Source of the DNA: Nocardia sp. alder85J
GTDB lineage: Bacteria > Actinomycetota > Actinomycetes > Mycobacteriales > Mycobacteriaceae
Assembly (NCBI RefSeq): GCF_020176955.2
Contig: NZ_JAIUCZ020000011.1
Coordinates: 1 to 64,000 of the forward strand
Direction: 5' to 3'
Length of the DNA stretch: 64,000 nt
The notes below the pieces were generated by a model. The model saw nothing but the letters and a program-made list of their open reading frames with translations, ran no database searches and was not told the origin of the DNA. How positions within the stretch are numbered: position 1 is the first letter of the stretch; every line of letters begins with the position of its first letter. Positions 41,977-50,896 of the stretch are shown one piece after another. The position numbers and the translations under genes were made by a program.

Positions 41977-44547
41977 TCAGAGGCGGGGGTCGATCGGTTC
42001 GGATTCCAGGGCCAGGATCGCGAAGACCGCCTCGTGGATGCGCCACAGCGGGTCGCCCGCGACCAGGCGGTCCAGGGCTTCCAGGCCCAGGGCGTATTCA
42101 CGCAGTGCCAGCGAGCGTTTGCGGCCCAGGCCGCGGGTGCGTAGTCGACTCAGATTGGCGGGGTGCTGGTACTCCGGGCCGTAGATGATCCGGAGGTATT
42201 CCGGGCCACGGCATTTCACCCCGGGCTGGACCAGTCGGGCACTGCGCGTGGCGGTTCCGTGGACCAGGGATTCCACCGGCTTGACCACCATGCCTTCGCC
42301 GCCGGCGGCGGTGAGGTCGGTCCACCAGGCGGTGGCGGCCGCCTCGCTGCCGGAATCGGACACGTCGACCACCACGCGTGCGGTCTCGGTGAACAGATCC
42401 GGATCGGCGGCGGCCAGGGTGTCCACCTGGTCCAGATGCCAGAGGTGGTCGCGGACGGCGTGGTTGACGCCCTCGGCGGCCAGGATCTGGAACGGGGCCA
42501 GGCGTACGCCCTCCAGGCCGTCGACAGGCCAGCAGTAGCGTCCGTACGCGATCGTGAAGGCGTCGGCGTCGGCCCGCCGGATCGCGGTGCGGCCGGCGAG
42601 TTCGGCGACGTCCACGCCGCGGGCGGCGGCCGCGGTCAGGATCGTGTCGGCCGCTGTGAGCGCGGTGCGGGCGGCCGCGCCGACTGCCGCGTACTGATCG
42701 CGCAGCAGTCCCGTGGCCTTCGCCGACCAGGGCAGTAGTTCGGCGTCCAGGACCAGCCAGGCGGTTCCCAGCGCGTCGAACAGGCCGGACTTCTCGGCAG
42801 CGGTCCGCACCCGGGCCAGGAGGGCCTCGGTCAGCGCCGGGCGATCGAAGAACGGGCGGCCGGTGCGGGTGTAGACGGCGCCGGTGCTCCCGTCGGTGAC
42901 GCCGAAGCGGTCGCGGGCGGTCTCCGGGGTGCGGGTGAGCACGACGACGGCGCGGGAGCCCATGTGCTTCTCCTCGCACACCACCGCCGACACGCCCTCG
43001 GACCGGAAGTAGTCGAAGGACTGGGCCGGATGTTCCAGCAGCTCAACGGAACTCGCGGTCGCACAGGGCGACATGGTCGGCGGCAGGTAGACCAGCCAGC
43101 GCGGATCGACGGCGAACCGGCTCATCACCTCGAGGGCAGCGCTTGCGTTCTCCTCCTGCACACCGACCCGGCCCAGGTGCTTGGTCTCCACCACCCGCCG
43201 GCCGATCACATCGTCGAGATCGAGTACGCCCGGATCGCCGTGCCGGGTGCCGTCGACGCCGAGGGACGCCAGCGGCCGCACCGGCTCGTACCAGACCTGC
43301 CGCGCCGGGACGGAGACCGGCTCGCGCTCCGGATACCGCAGCGCCGTCAGACGCCCGCCGAAGACCACGCCGGTGTCCAGGCAGAGGGTGTTGTTCACCC
43401 AGTGCAGGTCGGCCACCGGGGTGTGCCCGTAGAGGACCGTGGCCCGGCTGCGGTACTCCTCGGCCCACGGCGCGCGGACCGGCAGCCCGTATTCGTCCGT
43501 CTCCCCGGTGGTTTCGCCGTACATCGCGAACGAGCGCACCCGGCCGGAGGCGCGGCCGTGGTACTCCTGCTTCAGCCCGGCGTGGGCGACCACCAGATTG
43601 CCACCGTCGAGCACGTAGTGACTGAGCAGGTCATGGCAGAAATCCCGCACGGTGCTGCGGAATTCGCCGGTCTCCTCGCCCAGCTGCGCCAGCGATTCCG
43701 CCAGCCCGTGGGAGACGGTGACCTTGCGGCCGTCCATCGCCCGCACCAGCTTGTTCTCGTGGTTTCCGGTGACGCACAGCGCATTTCCGGCGGCGACCAT
43801 GCCCATCACCAGGCGCAGCACGCCCGGCGTGTCGGGGCCGCGGTCGACCAGGTCGCCGACGAAGACCGCCGTACGACCGTCGGGGTGCCGCGCGTCGTCG
43901 GGCCGGCCCGCCTCGTCGCGGTGCAACCGATACCCCAGCGTGTCCAGCAGCTCCTCCAGTTCGGCGCGGCAGCCGTGCACATCGCCGATCACGTCGAACG
44001 GGCCGGTCAGCTCGCGCTTGTCGGTCCACGCCTTCTCGTCGGTGATGGTGGCGGCGTCGATCTCCTCGACTCCGCGCAGTACATACACCCGGCGGAAGCC
44101 CTCCCGCTCCAGGGCGCGCAGGCTGCGGTGCAGTTCGCGCTGCTGTCGTGCGACGACGTGGTCGGCGAGATGGTTGCGGTCGGGCCGGAGTGCGTTGCGC
44201 TCCAGGCACACTCGCTCCGGCACGTCGAGCACGATGGCGACCGGCAACACGTCGTGGTCGCGTGCCACCCGGACCAGTTCCGCGCGGGCCCTGGCCTGGA
44301 CGTTGGTGGCGTCGACGACGGTACGCAGACCGCGCCGCAGCCGCACCCCGGCGATGTGGTGCAACAGCGTGAACGCCTCGCCGGTCGCCGACTGATCGTT
44401 CTCGTCGTCGCTGACGATGCCCCGGCAGGTGTCCGACGAGAGGATCGCCGTCGGCCGGAAATGCTTGCGCGCGAATGTGGATTTGCCCGATCCGGTGCTG
44501 CCGACCAGAGCGACCAGGCACAACTCGGGGATGCTCAGGCTGGTCAT
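41977..44547 (-). CDS. pnkp: Bacterial polynucleotide kinase-phosphatase-ligase (Pnkp)
   Basis: This 856-residue RNA-repair enzyme heals and seals broken RNA ends. Domains in order are the 5' kinase with P-loop GSTGSGKST at 16-24, the 2',3' phosphatase and the adenylyltransferase. The phosphatase is of metallophosphoesterase type (FDVIGDVHGCRAELEE, FVGDLVDRGPDT, CVTGNHENK, YGHTPVADL). The adenylyltransferase carries the lysine motif VCEEKHMGSRAV and later EGMVVKPVE. The length is close to the 870 residues of Clostridium thermocellum Pnkp. Its ATG overlaps the hen1 stop in ATGA, so the two are translated together. Bacterial Pnkp needs Hen1 to complete ligation. Confidence 0.96.
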   Translation of the reverse strand: MTSLSIPELCLVALVGSTGSGKSTFARKHFRPTAILSSDTCRGIVSDDENDQSATGEAFTLLHHIAGVRLRRGLRTVVDATNVQARARAELVRVARDHDVLPVAIVLDVPERVCLERNALRPDRNHLADHVVARQQRELHRSLRALEREGFRRVYVLRGVEEIDAATITDEKAWTDKRELTGPFDVIGDVHGCRAELEELLDTLGYRLHRDEAGRPDDARHPDGRTAVFVGDLVDRGPDTPGVLRLVMGMVAAGNALCVTGNHENKLVRAMDGRKVTVSHGLAESLAQLGEETGEFRSTVRDFCHDLLSHYVLDGGNLVVAHAGLKQEYHGRASGRVRSFAMYGETTGETDEYGLPVRAPWAEEYRSRATVLYGHTPVADLHWVNNTLCLDTGVVFGGRLTALRYPEREPVSVPARQVWYEPVRPLASLGVDGTRHGDPGVLDLDDVIGRRVVETKHLGRVGVQEENASAALEVMSRFAVDPRWLVYLPPTMSPCATASSVELLEHPAQSFDYFRSEGVSAVVCEEKHMGSRAVVVLTRTPETARDRFGVTDGSTGAVYTRTGRPFFDRPALTEALLARVRTAAEKSGLFDALGTAWLVLDAELLPWSAKATGLLRDQYAAVGAAARTALTAADTILTAAAARGVDVAELAGRTAIRRADADAFTIAYGRYCWPVDGLEGVRLAPFQILAAEGVNHAVRDHLWHLDQVDTLAAADPDLFTETARVVVDVSDSGSEAAATAWWTDLTAAGGEGMVVKPVESLVHGTATRSARLVQPGVKCRGPEYLRIIYGPEYQHPANLSRLRTRGLGRKRSLALREYALGLEALDRLVAGDPLWRIHEAVFAILALESEPIDPRL

Positions 44548-46139
44548 CGTGCCGCCCCCGCTCCGGCCACCACGGCCTCGCCGGGCGAGACCGTGCGGAA
44601 CACCGCGAGCTGGGTCGGCGAACCCAGCGCCGGATCGGCCGGGCCGACGGACTCGAATCGCACGGCGTAGCCGTAGTTCTCGCCGACCTGCGTCGCCCAG
44701 TCGGTGAATTCGGCCCGGCTCCACTCGAATCGGTGATCCGAGTGCCGGAACCGGCCGGCGGGCAGACCGTCGTAGAGCGTGTTGTATTCACCGTTGGGCG
44801 TGGTGACCACCACGGTCGCGGGCTTGGCCGCGCCGAACACCGAATGGGCGAGCGCGGGCAGCCGCGGGGGGTCCACGTGCTCGACGACCTCCATCAGTAC
44901 CGCGGCGTCGTAGCCCCGTAGCGCGGCATCGGTGTAGGTCAGCGCACCCTGGCGCAGTTCGACCCGCCGTGCCGCCGCGCTCGGCAGTCGTTCCAGTCGA
45001 CGCCGCGCGATCTGTAGTGCCCGTGTCGACACATCCACCCCCAGGATCTCTTCGAACATCTTGTCGGTCACCAGGTCTCGGATCAGCACTCCCTCGCCGC
45101 AGCCGAGGTCCAGCACCCGCCGCGCCCCCGCGGCCCGCAGCGCGGCCAGGACCGCGCGGCGGCGCAGCACCGCCAGCGACGCCTGTGGCTCGGCCGGACT
45201 GTTCGCGGCCGCACCACCGTACGGTGCCGACGCGGGAGAAGCCCCGGCCGAGGGAGCCCGGATCGGCTCCGCGGTGGCGCCGGGGTGGCCACGATCCGGC
45301 CCGGGTGTGGCGGCCGGGTTGTCGGCCGGCGTGCCGTCGTCGAGCAGGTCGGCATCGTCGACCGCATCCAGTTCCTCCGGTGCGGCATCGTCGATTTCGG
45401 CCAGCCGGGCCAGGGCCGTACGCACCAGGGATTGGCGGCGGGCCAGGTAGCGGCGGGTGATCCAGTCGCGTTCGGGGTGGGCCGATAGCCAGTTCGCCCC
45501 CGCGCGCAGCAGTTTGTCGATCTCGTCGGCGGCGAGCCAGTAGTGCTTGCCGCCGTCCAGGACGGGCAGCAGCACGTACAGGTGGGTCAGTGCGTCGGCG
45601 AGGCGCAGCGTGCCGGTCAGCTCCACGTGCACGTAGTGCGAGTCGCCCCACTCCGGGAAGACCGGGTCCAGGGGCACGGCGGTGGCGGTGACGGACCAGC
45701 CCAGCGGGGCGAACATCCGCTCGGCGCGGTCCGGTCCGCCCTTGCACGGGACCGCGGGCAGGTCGATGTGCAGCGGCAGGGCCACCTCCGGCAACTCCGG
45801 GCGGTGGGCGCAGCGGCCGTGCAGGGCGCTGGAGAACACCGTGGAGATCGCCACCGCCAACAGCGAGGAGGCGGCGTAGGGGCGGTCGTTCACATACTGG
45901 CCCAGACTGAATTCCGGTGTGCCGCGCGATTTTCCGCGCACCAGCCGGATCGGATCGATCTCCAGCAGCAGCGCGGCGGTGCAACGCTGCTCGGTCGCCT
46001 CGGGATAGAGGACGTGCGCGGTGCCGTAGGACTGTTCGAACACCTGCGCCCGATCGGGATGTTTGTGCAGCAGATAGCCGAGATCCGTTGCCGCCCAGGT
46101 GGCATCGTCCGGTCGCGTGCAGGTGATGGTCAACAGCAT
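44544..46139 (-). CDS. hen1: RNA 3'-terminal 2'-O-methyltransferase Hen1
   Basis: Hen1 methylates the 2'-OH of the broken RNA 3' end, so that the repaired tRNA resists re-cleavage, and activates Pnkp for ligation. The 531-residue product has the bacterial Hen1 N-terminal domain (MLLTITCTRPDDATWAATDL) that supports ligase activity. A ~55-residue Pro/Ala-rich linker from about 270 follows, which may account for much of its extra length. The SAM-dependent domain has RVLDLGCGEGVLIRDL and the metal-binding MEVVEHVDPPRLPALAH (ExxEH and His). The ATG at 46139 gives the standard N-terminus. The downstream gene is pnkp, with a four-base overlap. Confidence 0.95.
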   Translation of the reverse strand: MLLTITCTRPDDATWAATDLGYLLHKHPDRAQVFEQSYGTAHVLYPEATEQRCTAALLLEIDPIRLVRGKSRGTPEFSLGQYVNDRPYAASSLLAVAISTVFSSALHGRCAHRPELPEVALPLHIDLPAVPCKGGPDRAERMFAPLGWSVTATAVPLDPVFPEWGDSHYVHVELTGTLRLADALTHLYVLLPVLDGGKHYWLAADEIDKLLRAGANWLSAHPERDWITRRYLARRQSLVRTALARLAEIDDAAPEELDAVDDADLLDDGTPADNPAATPGPDRGHPGATAEPIRAPSAGASPASAPYGGAAANSPAEPQASLAVLRRRAVLAALRAAGARRVLDLGCGEGVLIRDLVTDKMFEEILGVDVSTRALQIARRRLERLPSAAARRVELRQGALTYTDAALRGYDAAVLMEVVEHVDPPRLPALAHSVFGAAKPATVVVTTPNGEYNTLYDGLPAGRFRHSDHRFEWSRAEFTDWATQVGENYGYAVRFESVGPADPALGSPTQLAVFRTVSPGEAVVAGAGAAR

Positions 46140-46259
46140 GTCGTGATCGTCACCCGTGACGGGTGAGCACGGCAAGCTATTTCCGGTTGTCGCACCCGTT
46201 GCCCGAAATTCTGTGGGGCCCAGAGGGGAGAAGGCCCTCGTCGCGCCGGGACTCGCCGA

Positions 46260-46847
46260 TCAGACCGCCGCGCCGAGCGGGGCCAGATAGTCGAACACGG
46301 CGGGTGCGGGCTGGTAGAGCTGGACGGAGTGCAGTTCGTGTACGTGCAGGTGGCCGTCGAGGCGCCGCACCGCCCAGTTCGGCGGCAGGTTGCGGCGGCG
46401 GCTCGCGTAGGCGGTCATCAGGTCGCGGGCCAGCTGTGGCGGCGGCAGGCGATAGGCGGCCCGCCGGTGCAGCGCCAGCACCAGCACGTGCTCGGGGAGC
46501 GCGTCGAGGTCGGCCGGGTCGCCGAGCAGGCGGAACGACCGGGCCGCGATCGGGCCGGAGAGCTCGCCGTCGAGGAATTCCGTTATCGCGGCAGGTGATT
46601 CGGCGGTGGTGATCGGGTGCGGTACCAGGGTGGGCTCCACCTGCGCGCCGGAGGCCGGATCCGCGCCGGCCGGTCGCGCCGGGCGCAGCACCTCATGCCG
46701 GGCGAGCAGGTCGGCGAGCGCGTCGCGCAGCCCCACGGCGTACAGGTAGCCGGTGAACCGCAGCGCGAAGGAGGTGGTACTGCCGTGGTGTGACGGTACG
46801 GCCGGCCGCGTTGCGGGGGCCACCGCGGCGCTGCTGCGGAGCTCCAT
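46260..46847 (-). CDS. Stand-alone degenerate condensation-domain-like protein
   Basis: This 195-residue protein looks like the N-terminal half of a nonribosomal-peptide condensation domain. FALRFTGYLYAVGLRDALAD LLARHEVLR matches the usual start (split here only for length), and FRLLGDPADLDALPEHVLVLAL leads into the position of the catalytic HHxxxDG. Here that position reads LHRRAAY, so the second His and the DG are lost. QLARDLMTAYASRR matches the helix after it. No NRPS gene is near. It lies 120 bp upstream of hen1 on the same strand. It may be inert or have a non-catalytic role. Confidence 0.6.
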   Translation of the reverse strand: MELRSSAAVAPATRPAVPSHHGSTTSFALRFTGYLYAVGLRDALADLLARHEVLRPARPAGADPASGAQVEPTLVPHPITTAESPAAITEFLDGELSGPIAARSFRLLGDPADLDALPEHVLVLALHRRAAYRLPPPQLARDLMTAYASRRRNLPPNWAVRRLDGHLHVHELHSVQLYQPAPAVFDYLAPLGAAV

Positions 46848-47142
46848 GTACGTCCAATCCTCATCGTCCCAACCGGTTTCGTGGCGGGAGTGGTGCGGAG
46901 CCTATACCTCTCACGCGGGTTAAGCGGATGTGTTTCATTCTTATTGAGTAGGTTCACGAATCGGCAGGTCAGGGCAGCTGTCAGCTGTGCGGTAGCTAGT
47001 GTTTCACTGTGTGCCACTGGCGGTTTGCGGACATCCGCCGCGGCCGGTCGGCGCGGCTGTCCGGGCTCGGTGCGTGTAGGTTCGCCCCGGCGGCGAGCGG
47101 CGTCGCCGGACGCATGTGCAACGACAGCGAGGAGGTGCGCGA
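46848..47142. promoter_or_regulatory. Divergent promoter region
   Basis: These 295 bp separate the condensation-like gene from the FKBP gene. An AT-rich patch near 46920-46960 (ATGTGTTTCATTCTTATTGA) stands out from the GC-rich surroundings and probably holds the promoters. No small gene is evident. Confidence 0.4.
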
Positions 47143-47700
47143 ATGCGCGTCATGGGCAGGATCGGATCGGCCGCGGCCGTGGCGGTCGCGACGGCGGTGC
47201 TCGCCGGATGTGGCAGCAGTGGCGATTCGTCGAGCACGTCGACCACGGCCGCCGGTGCAACCGCCTCGCAATCGCAGGCCTCGCACGGCCGCGCCTGTAC
47301 CGCCGACGACATCAAGGTCGGCGGCGGCTTCGGCGTGGCGCCGACGATCACCCTGCCCGACAACTGCGACCCGCCGACCGATCTGGTCACCAAGGACCTC
47401 GTCACCGGCACCGGCCCGGGCGCCGCGGCGGGGCAGCAACTGCTGATGAACTACTCGCTGGTCACCTGGTCGGACAAGCAGAAGCTGGACAGCTCCTTCG
47501 ATCGCGGCCAGCCGTTCCCGCTGACCCTCGGCGCGGGCATGGTCATCAAGGGCTGGGACCAGGGACTGACCGGAATCCAGCAGGGCACCCGGCGGCTGCT
47601 GATCGTGCCGCCGCAACTGGGCTACGGCCGCGGCGGCAACGGGGTGAAGCCGAACGAGACGCTGGTCTTCGTCACCGACGCCGTCCAGGTCGGCAGCTGA
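47143..47700 (+). CDS. FKBP-type peptidyl-prolyl isomerase lipoprotein
   Basis: This 185-residue exported isomerase catalyses cis-trans change at prolines on the cell surface. The lipoprotein signal ends in TAVLAGC with the lipidated Cys at 23, followed by a Ser/Thr-rich spacer. The FKBP domain includes LDSSFDRGQPFPLTLGAG, VIKGWDQGLTGIQQGTRR and IVPPQLGYGRGG, the standard ligand-binding core. The ATG at 47143 follows GAGGAGG. It is just upstream of trigger factor, another prolyl isomerase, though with its own hairpin between. Confidence 0.93.
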   Translation: MRVMGRIGSAAAVAVATAVLAGCGSSGDSSSTSTTAAGATASQSQASHGRACTADDIKVGGGFGVAPTITLPDNCDPPTDLVTKDLVTGTGPGAAAGQQLLMNYSLVTWSDKQKLDSSFDRGQPFPLTLGAGMVIKGWDQGLTGIQQGTRRLLIVPPQLGYGRGGNGVKPNETLVFVTDAVQVGS

Positions 47701-47725
47701 TCGTCGCGTGCGGGGCGCTGGTCGG

Positions 47726-47739
47726 CCCCCGGCCGGGGG
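47726..47739 (+). terminator. Short GC palindrome after the FKBP gene
   Basis: CCCCCGGCCGGGGG is followed by TATT, 26 bp after the stop. The loop would be tight, so the terminator role is uncertain. Confidence 0.35.
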
Positions 47740-47855
47740 TATTCCTGCCGGTCGACTAATCTGGTCCGGATGCGATCGGGGGGACCCTGACGCCGACCGG
47801 ACGATGTCGGCCGACCCACAGAACGTCAAACGGAAAAGTACAACGAACAAGGAGC

Positions 47856-49256
47856 ATGTCCGTGAAGAGCACCGTCGAGCAGCTGAGCCCGACCCGGGTC
47901 CGCATCAACGTCGAGGTGCCCTTCGAGGAGCTGAAGCCGGACTTCGACCGGGCCTACAAGTCGCTGGCCAAGCAGGTGCGCATCCCGGGCTTCCGTCCGG
48001 GTAAGGCGCCCGCGCGCCTGCTGGAGGCGCGGCTGGGTCGTGGCGCCATCCTCGAGCAGGTCGTCAACGACGCACTGCCGGCCCGCTACAGCGAGGCCGT
48101 CTCGACCGCCGACGTGAAGGTCATCGGCCGCCCGGAGATCGAGATCACCAAGATCGAGGACGGCTCGGAACTGGCCTTCACCGCCGAGGTCGACGTCCGC
48201 CCCGAGATCACCCTGCCCGACTACAGCGGCATCGCGGTCACCGTCGACCCGATCACCATCGGCGACGAGGACATCGAGCAGCAGTTGCAGTCGCTGCGGC
48301 AGCGCTTCGGCACCCTGAAGACCGTCGAGCGCGCGGTCGCCGAGGGCGATTTCATCTCCATCGATCTCTCGGCCACCGTCGACGGCCAGGAGGTCGAGGA
48401 GGCGGCCACCACCGGCCTGTCCCACGAGGTCGGTTCCGGTCAGCTGATCGAGGGCCTGGACGAGGCCGTGATCGGCGCGTCCGCCGGCGAGTCGAAGGAG
48501 TTCACCTCCACGCTGGTCGCCGGTGAGCACGCCGGCAAGGAGGCCGTCATCACCGTCACGGTGCAGACGGTCAAGGAGCGCGAGCTGCCGGAGGCCGACG
48601 ACGAATTCGCGCAGCTGGCAAGCGAATTCGACACCATCGACGAGCTGAAGACCGACCTGCGCGGCCGCGTCGAGCAGGTCAAGAAGGTGGAGCAGGCCGG
48701 CTCGATCCGCGACAAGGTGCTCGGGGCGCTGCTGGAGCAGACCGAGGTGCCGCTGCCGGAGGGCGCCGTGCAGGCCGAGATCGACGCGGTCACCCACGAC
48801 GCGGTGCACGGCTTCGACCACGACGAGGCCGCCTTCGCCGCCGCGCTGGCCGCGGAGGGCTCCTCGCGCGAGGAGTTCGACAAGGATGCCAAGGAGGCCG
48901 CCGAGAAGTCGGTGAAGACCCAGTTGCTGCTGGACGCCGTCGCCGAGGCGGAGCAGACCCAGGTCGGCCAGCAGGAGCTGACCGAGCGGATCCTGTTCCA
49001 GTCGCAGCGCTACGGCCTGTCGCCGGAACAGTTCCTGCAGCAGGTGCAGCAGGCCGGTCAACTCGGAGCGATCTTCGCCGATGTCCGCCGCGGCAAGGCG
49101 CTGGCCACCGTGGTCGGCCAGGCGGCGGTCACCGACGCCGAGGGCAACGCGGTCGACACCACCGAGATGTTCGGAGCCCTGGACGCCGACGACGAGGCCG
49201 TCGAGATCATCGACGACGAGGCGGTCGCCGAGACCGCCGAGGCGAGTGCGGAGTAG
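47856..49256 (+). CDS. tig: Trigger factor
   Basis: This 466-residue ribosome-bound chaperone and prolyl isomerase handles nascent chains. The ribosome-binding signature GFRPGKAPARLLEARLG is near 46-62. The FKBP-like domain covers about 150-245 (EGDFISIDLSATVDGQEVEE, GSGQLIEGLDEAVIGASAGE), followed by the helical arms and an acidic C-terminus. The ATG follows AAGGAG. It precedes clpP1-clpP2, the conserved order in actinobacteria. Confidence 0.97.
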   Translation: MSVKSTVEQLSPTRVRINVEVPFEELKPDFDRAYKSLAKQVRIPGFRPGKAPARLLEARLGRGAILEQVVNDALPARYSEAVSTADVKVIGRPEIEITKIEDGSELAFTAEVDVRPEITLPDYSGIAVTVDPITIGDEDIEQQLQSLRQRFGTLKTVERAVAEGDFISIDLSATVDGQEVEEAATTGLSHEVGSGQLIEGLDEAVIGASAGESKEFTSTLVAGEHAGKEAVITVTVQTVKERELPEADDEFAQLASEFDTIDELKTDLRGRVEQVKKVEQAGSIRDKVLGALLEQTEVPLPEGAVQAEIDAVTHDAVHGFDHDEAAFAAALAAEGSSREEFDKDAKEAAEKSVKTQLLLDAVAEAEQTQVGQQELTERILFQSQRYGLSPEQFLQQVQQAGQLGAIFADVRRGKALATVVGQAAVTDAEGNAVDTTEMFGALDADDEAVEIIDDEAVAETAEASAE

Positions 49257-49317
49257 CGAATTGCCTTCGCGGCGCTATTGTCACGAGACGGTGGGTCGCG
49301 GATCGAGCGCCGGCGAG

Positions 49318-49331
49318 GTTCGCCGTTAGCG
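49318..49331 (+). promoter_or_regulatory. ClgR-like operator upstream of clpP1
   Basis: GTTCGC-N5-GCG occurs here within the inverted repeat TTCGC-CGTTA-GCGAA (49319-49333). It resembles the operator of ClgR, the activator of clpP1P2 in actinobacteria (consensus quoted from memory). It overlaps the left arm of the hairpin below. Confidence 0.45.
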
Positions 49332-49375
49332 AAGCGGGGCGGTACCGGGAGTTCGGTGCCGCCCTGCTTCGTTAG
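49326..49375 (+). terminator. Long imperfect hairpin between tig and clpP1
   Basis: Two 22-base arms (from 49326 and 49354) pair around GGAGTT with a few mismatches or G-U pairs and are followed by GGTTT. It probably ends the tig transcript. Confidence 0.55.
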
Positions 49376-49519
49376 GGTTTGTGTCAGCGAACAAGGACAT
49401 GGTCGAGCGATGGGCACGGAGGAAGCGGCTTGCGTCGCCACGAAATGCCCCTGGGAGACCGCAAATGGGATAAAGGCTGTGCTTGCGAGCACCGAGCCGG
49501 TGAGAGAGGGCAGGTATCC

Positions 49520-50137
49520 GTGACAATCAATCAGGCAGGACCGGTCATGACATCAGCAACAGCTGGTCTCAACCTCAGTGATTCGGTGTACGAGCGCCTG
49601 CTGCGGGACCGCATCATCTTCCTGGGCACCCAGGTCGACGACGACATCGCCAACAAGCTCTGCGCACAGATCCTGCTGCTGGCCGCGGAGGACCCGTCGC
49701 GTGAGATCTCGCTGTACATCAACTCGCCGGGCGGTTCGGTGACGGCGGGTATGGCGATCTACGACACCATGCAGTTCGCCGAATGCGACATCTCGACGAT
49801 CGCGATCGGCCTGGCCGCGTCGATGGGGCAGTTCCTGCTCACCGCAGGCACCAAGGGCAAGCGTTACGCCCTGCCGCACACCCGGATCATGATGCACCAG
49901 CCCTCGGCCGGCATCGGTGGTTCGGCCGCGGACATCGCGATCATGGCCGAGCAGTTCGCGCACACCAAGCGTGAGCTCAACGAGTTGCAGGCTCTGCACA
50001 CCGGCAAGTCGGTGGAGCAGGTCACCACGGACGCCGACCGCGACCGCTGGTTCACCGCCAAGGACGCGCTGGAGTACGGGTTCATCGACAAGGTGATCAC
50101 CCACGCCCGGCAGGCGACCAACGGCAGTGCGAACTGA
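49520..50137 (+). CDS. clpP1: ATP-dependent Clp protease proteolytic subunit 1
   Basis: ClpP1 forms a mixed ring with ClpP2 that degrades proteins fed by ClpX or ClpC1. The catalytic Ser is in IGLAASMGQFLL, His in RIMMHQPSAG and Asp in TDADRDRWF. INSPGGSVTAGMAIYDTM is also present. GTG 49520, with GAGAGGG nine bases upstream, gives 205 residues. ATG 49547, with AGGA upstream, gives 196, close to the 200 of M. tuberculosis ClpP1, so the start is undecided. It is co-transcribed with clpP2, 51 bp downstream. Confidence 0.96.
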   Translation: MTINQAGPVMTSATAGLNLSDSVYERLLRDRIIFLGTQVDDDIANKLCAQILLLAAEDPSREISLYINSPGGSVTAGMAIYDTMQFAECDISTIAIGLAASMGQFLLTAGTKGKRYALPHTRIMMHQPSAGIGGSAADIAIMAEQFAHTKRELNELQALHTGKSVEQVTTDADRDRWFTAKDALEYGFIDKVITHARQATNGSAN

Positions 50138-50188
50138 CCTGCGCCGCGTAGCGAATCGAGCTCAACCACACCGACTTTGGAGACGAAG

Positions 50189-50857
50189 ATGACCCTCATC
50201 GATCCTCGCGCAGGCCTGTCCGGCATCGCGCCGGCGAGCCCGCAGGCGCGATACATCCTGCCCTCGTTCATCGAGCACTCGAGCTTCGGCGTCAAGGAAT
50301 CCAACCCGTACAACAAGCTGTTCGAGGAGCGCATCATCTTCCTCGGCGTGCAGGTGGACGACGCCTCCGCCAACGACGTCATGGCGCAGTTGCTGGTGCT
50401 GGAGTCGCTGGATCCGGACCGTGACATCACCATGTACATCAACTCGCCGGGCGGCTCGTTCACGTCGCTGATGGCCATCTACGACACCATGCAGTACGTG
50501 CGGGCCGACGTGGCCACGGTGTGCCTGGGTCAGGCGGCCTCGGCCGCCGCCGTGCTGCTGGCCGCCGGTACCCCCGGCAAGCGGGCTTGCCTGCCCAACG
50601 CGCGTGTGCTCATCCACCAGCCGTCGCTGGAGGGCGGCATCCAGGGCCAGGTTTCCGACCTGGAGATCCAGGCCGCCGAGATCGAGCGCATGCGCCGGCT
50701 CATGGAGACCACCCTGGCCCGGCACACCGGTAAAGATGCGGAGACGATCCGCAAGGACACGGACCGCGACAAGATCCTGACGGCCGACGAGGCCAAGGAC
50801 TACGGGATCATCGACACCGTGTTCGACTACCGGAAGCTCAGCGCTCAGAAGAAGTGA
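50189..50857 (+). CDS. clpP2: ATP-dependent Clp protease proteolytic subunit 2
   Basis: This 222-residue second Clp subunit has the catalytic Ser in LGQAASAAAVLL, His in VLIHQPSLEGG and Asp in RKDTDRDKIL. INSPGGSFTSLMAIYDTM matches the oligomer contact strand. The N-terminus has the extended arm (ARYILPSFIEHSSFG) seen in actinobacterial ClpP2. The ATG at 50189 follows GGAG. Confidence 0.97.
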   Translation: MTLIDPRAGLSGIAPASPQARYILPSFIEHSSFGVKESNPYNKLFEERIIFLGVQVDDASANDVMAQLLVLESLDPDRDITMYINSPGGSFTSLMAIYDTMQYVRADVATVCLGQAASAAAVLLAAGTPGKRACLPNARVLIHQPSLEGGIQGQVSDLEIQAAEIERMRRLMETTLARHTGKDAETIRKDTDRDKILTADEAKDYGIIDTVFDYRKLSAQKK

Positions 50858-50869
50858 ATTCCGGCGGAT

Positions 50870-50896
50870 CCCTCGCCGGCGCCCGGCCGGCGAGGG
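50870..50896 (+). terminator. Hairpin after clpP2
   Basis: CCCTCGCCGGC and GCCGGCGAGGG form an 11-bp stem with a five-base loop followed by GTTT. It separates the clpP1P2 transcript from clpX. Confidence 0.7.

Noticed and set aside
36210..42101. Very long minus-strand open frame of 1963 codons opposite the Nudix, kinase and glycosyltransferase genes
   Set aside because: It is a shadow of GC-rich codon use on the other strand. Its composition is His/Arg/Gln-rich with no domain, and the plus-strand genes are clear.
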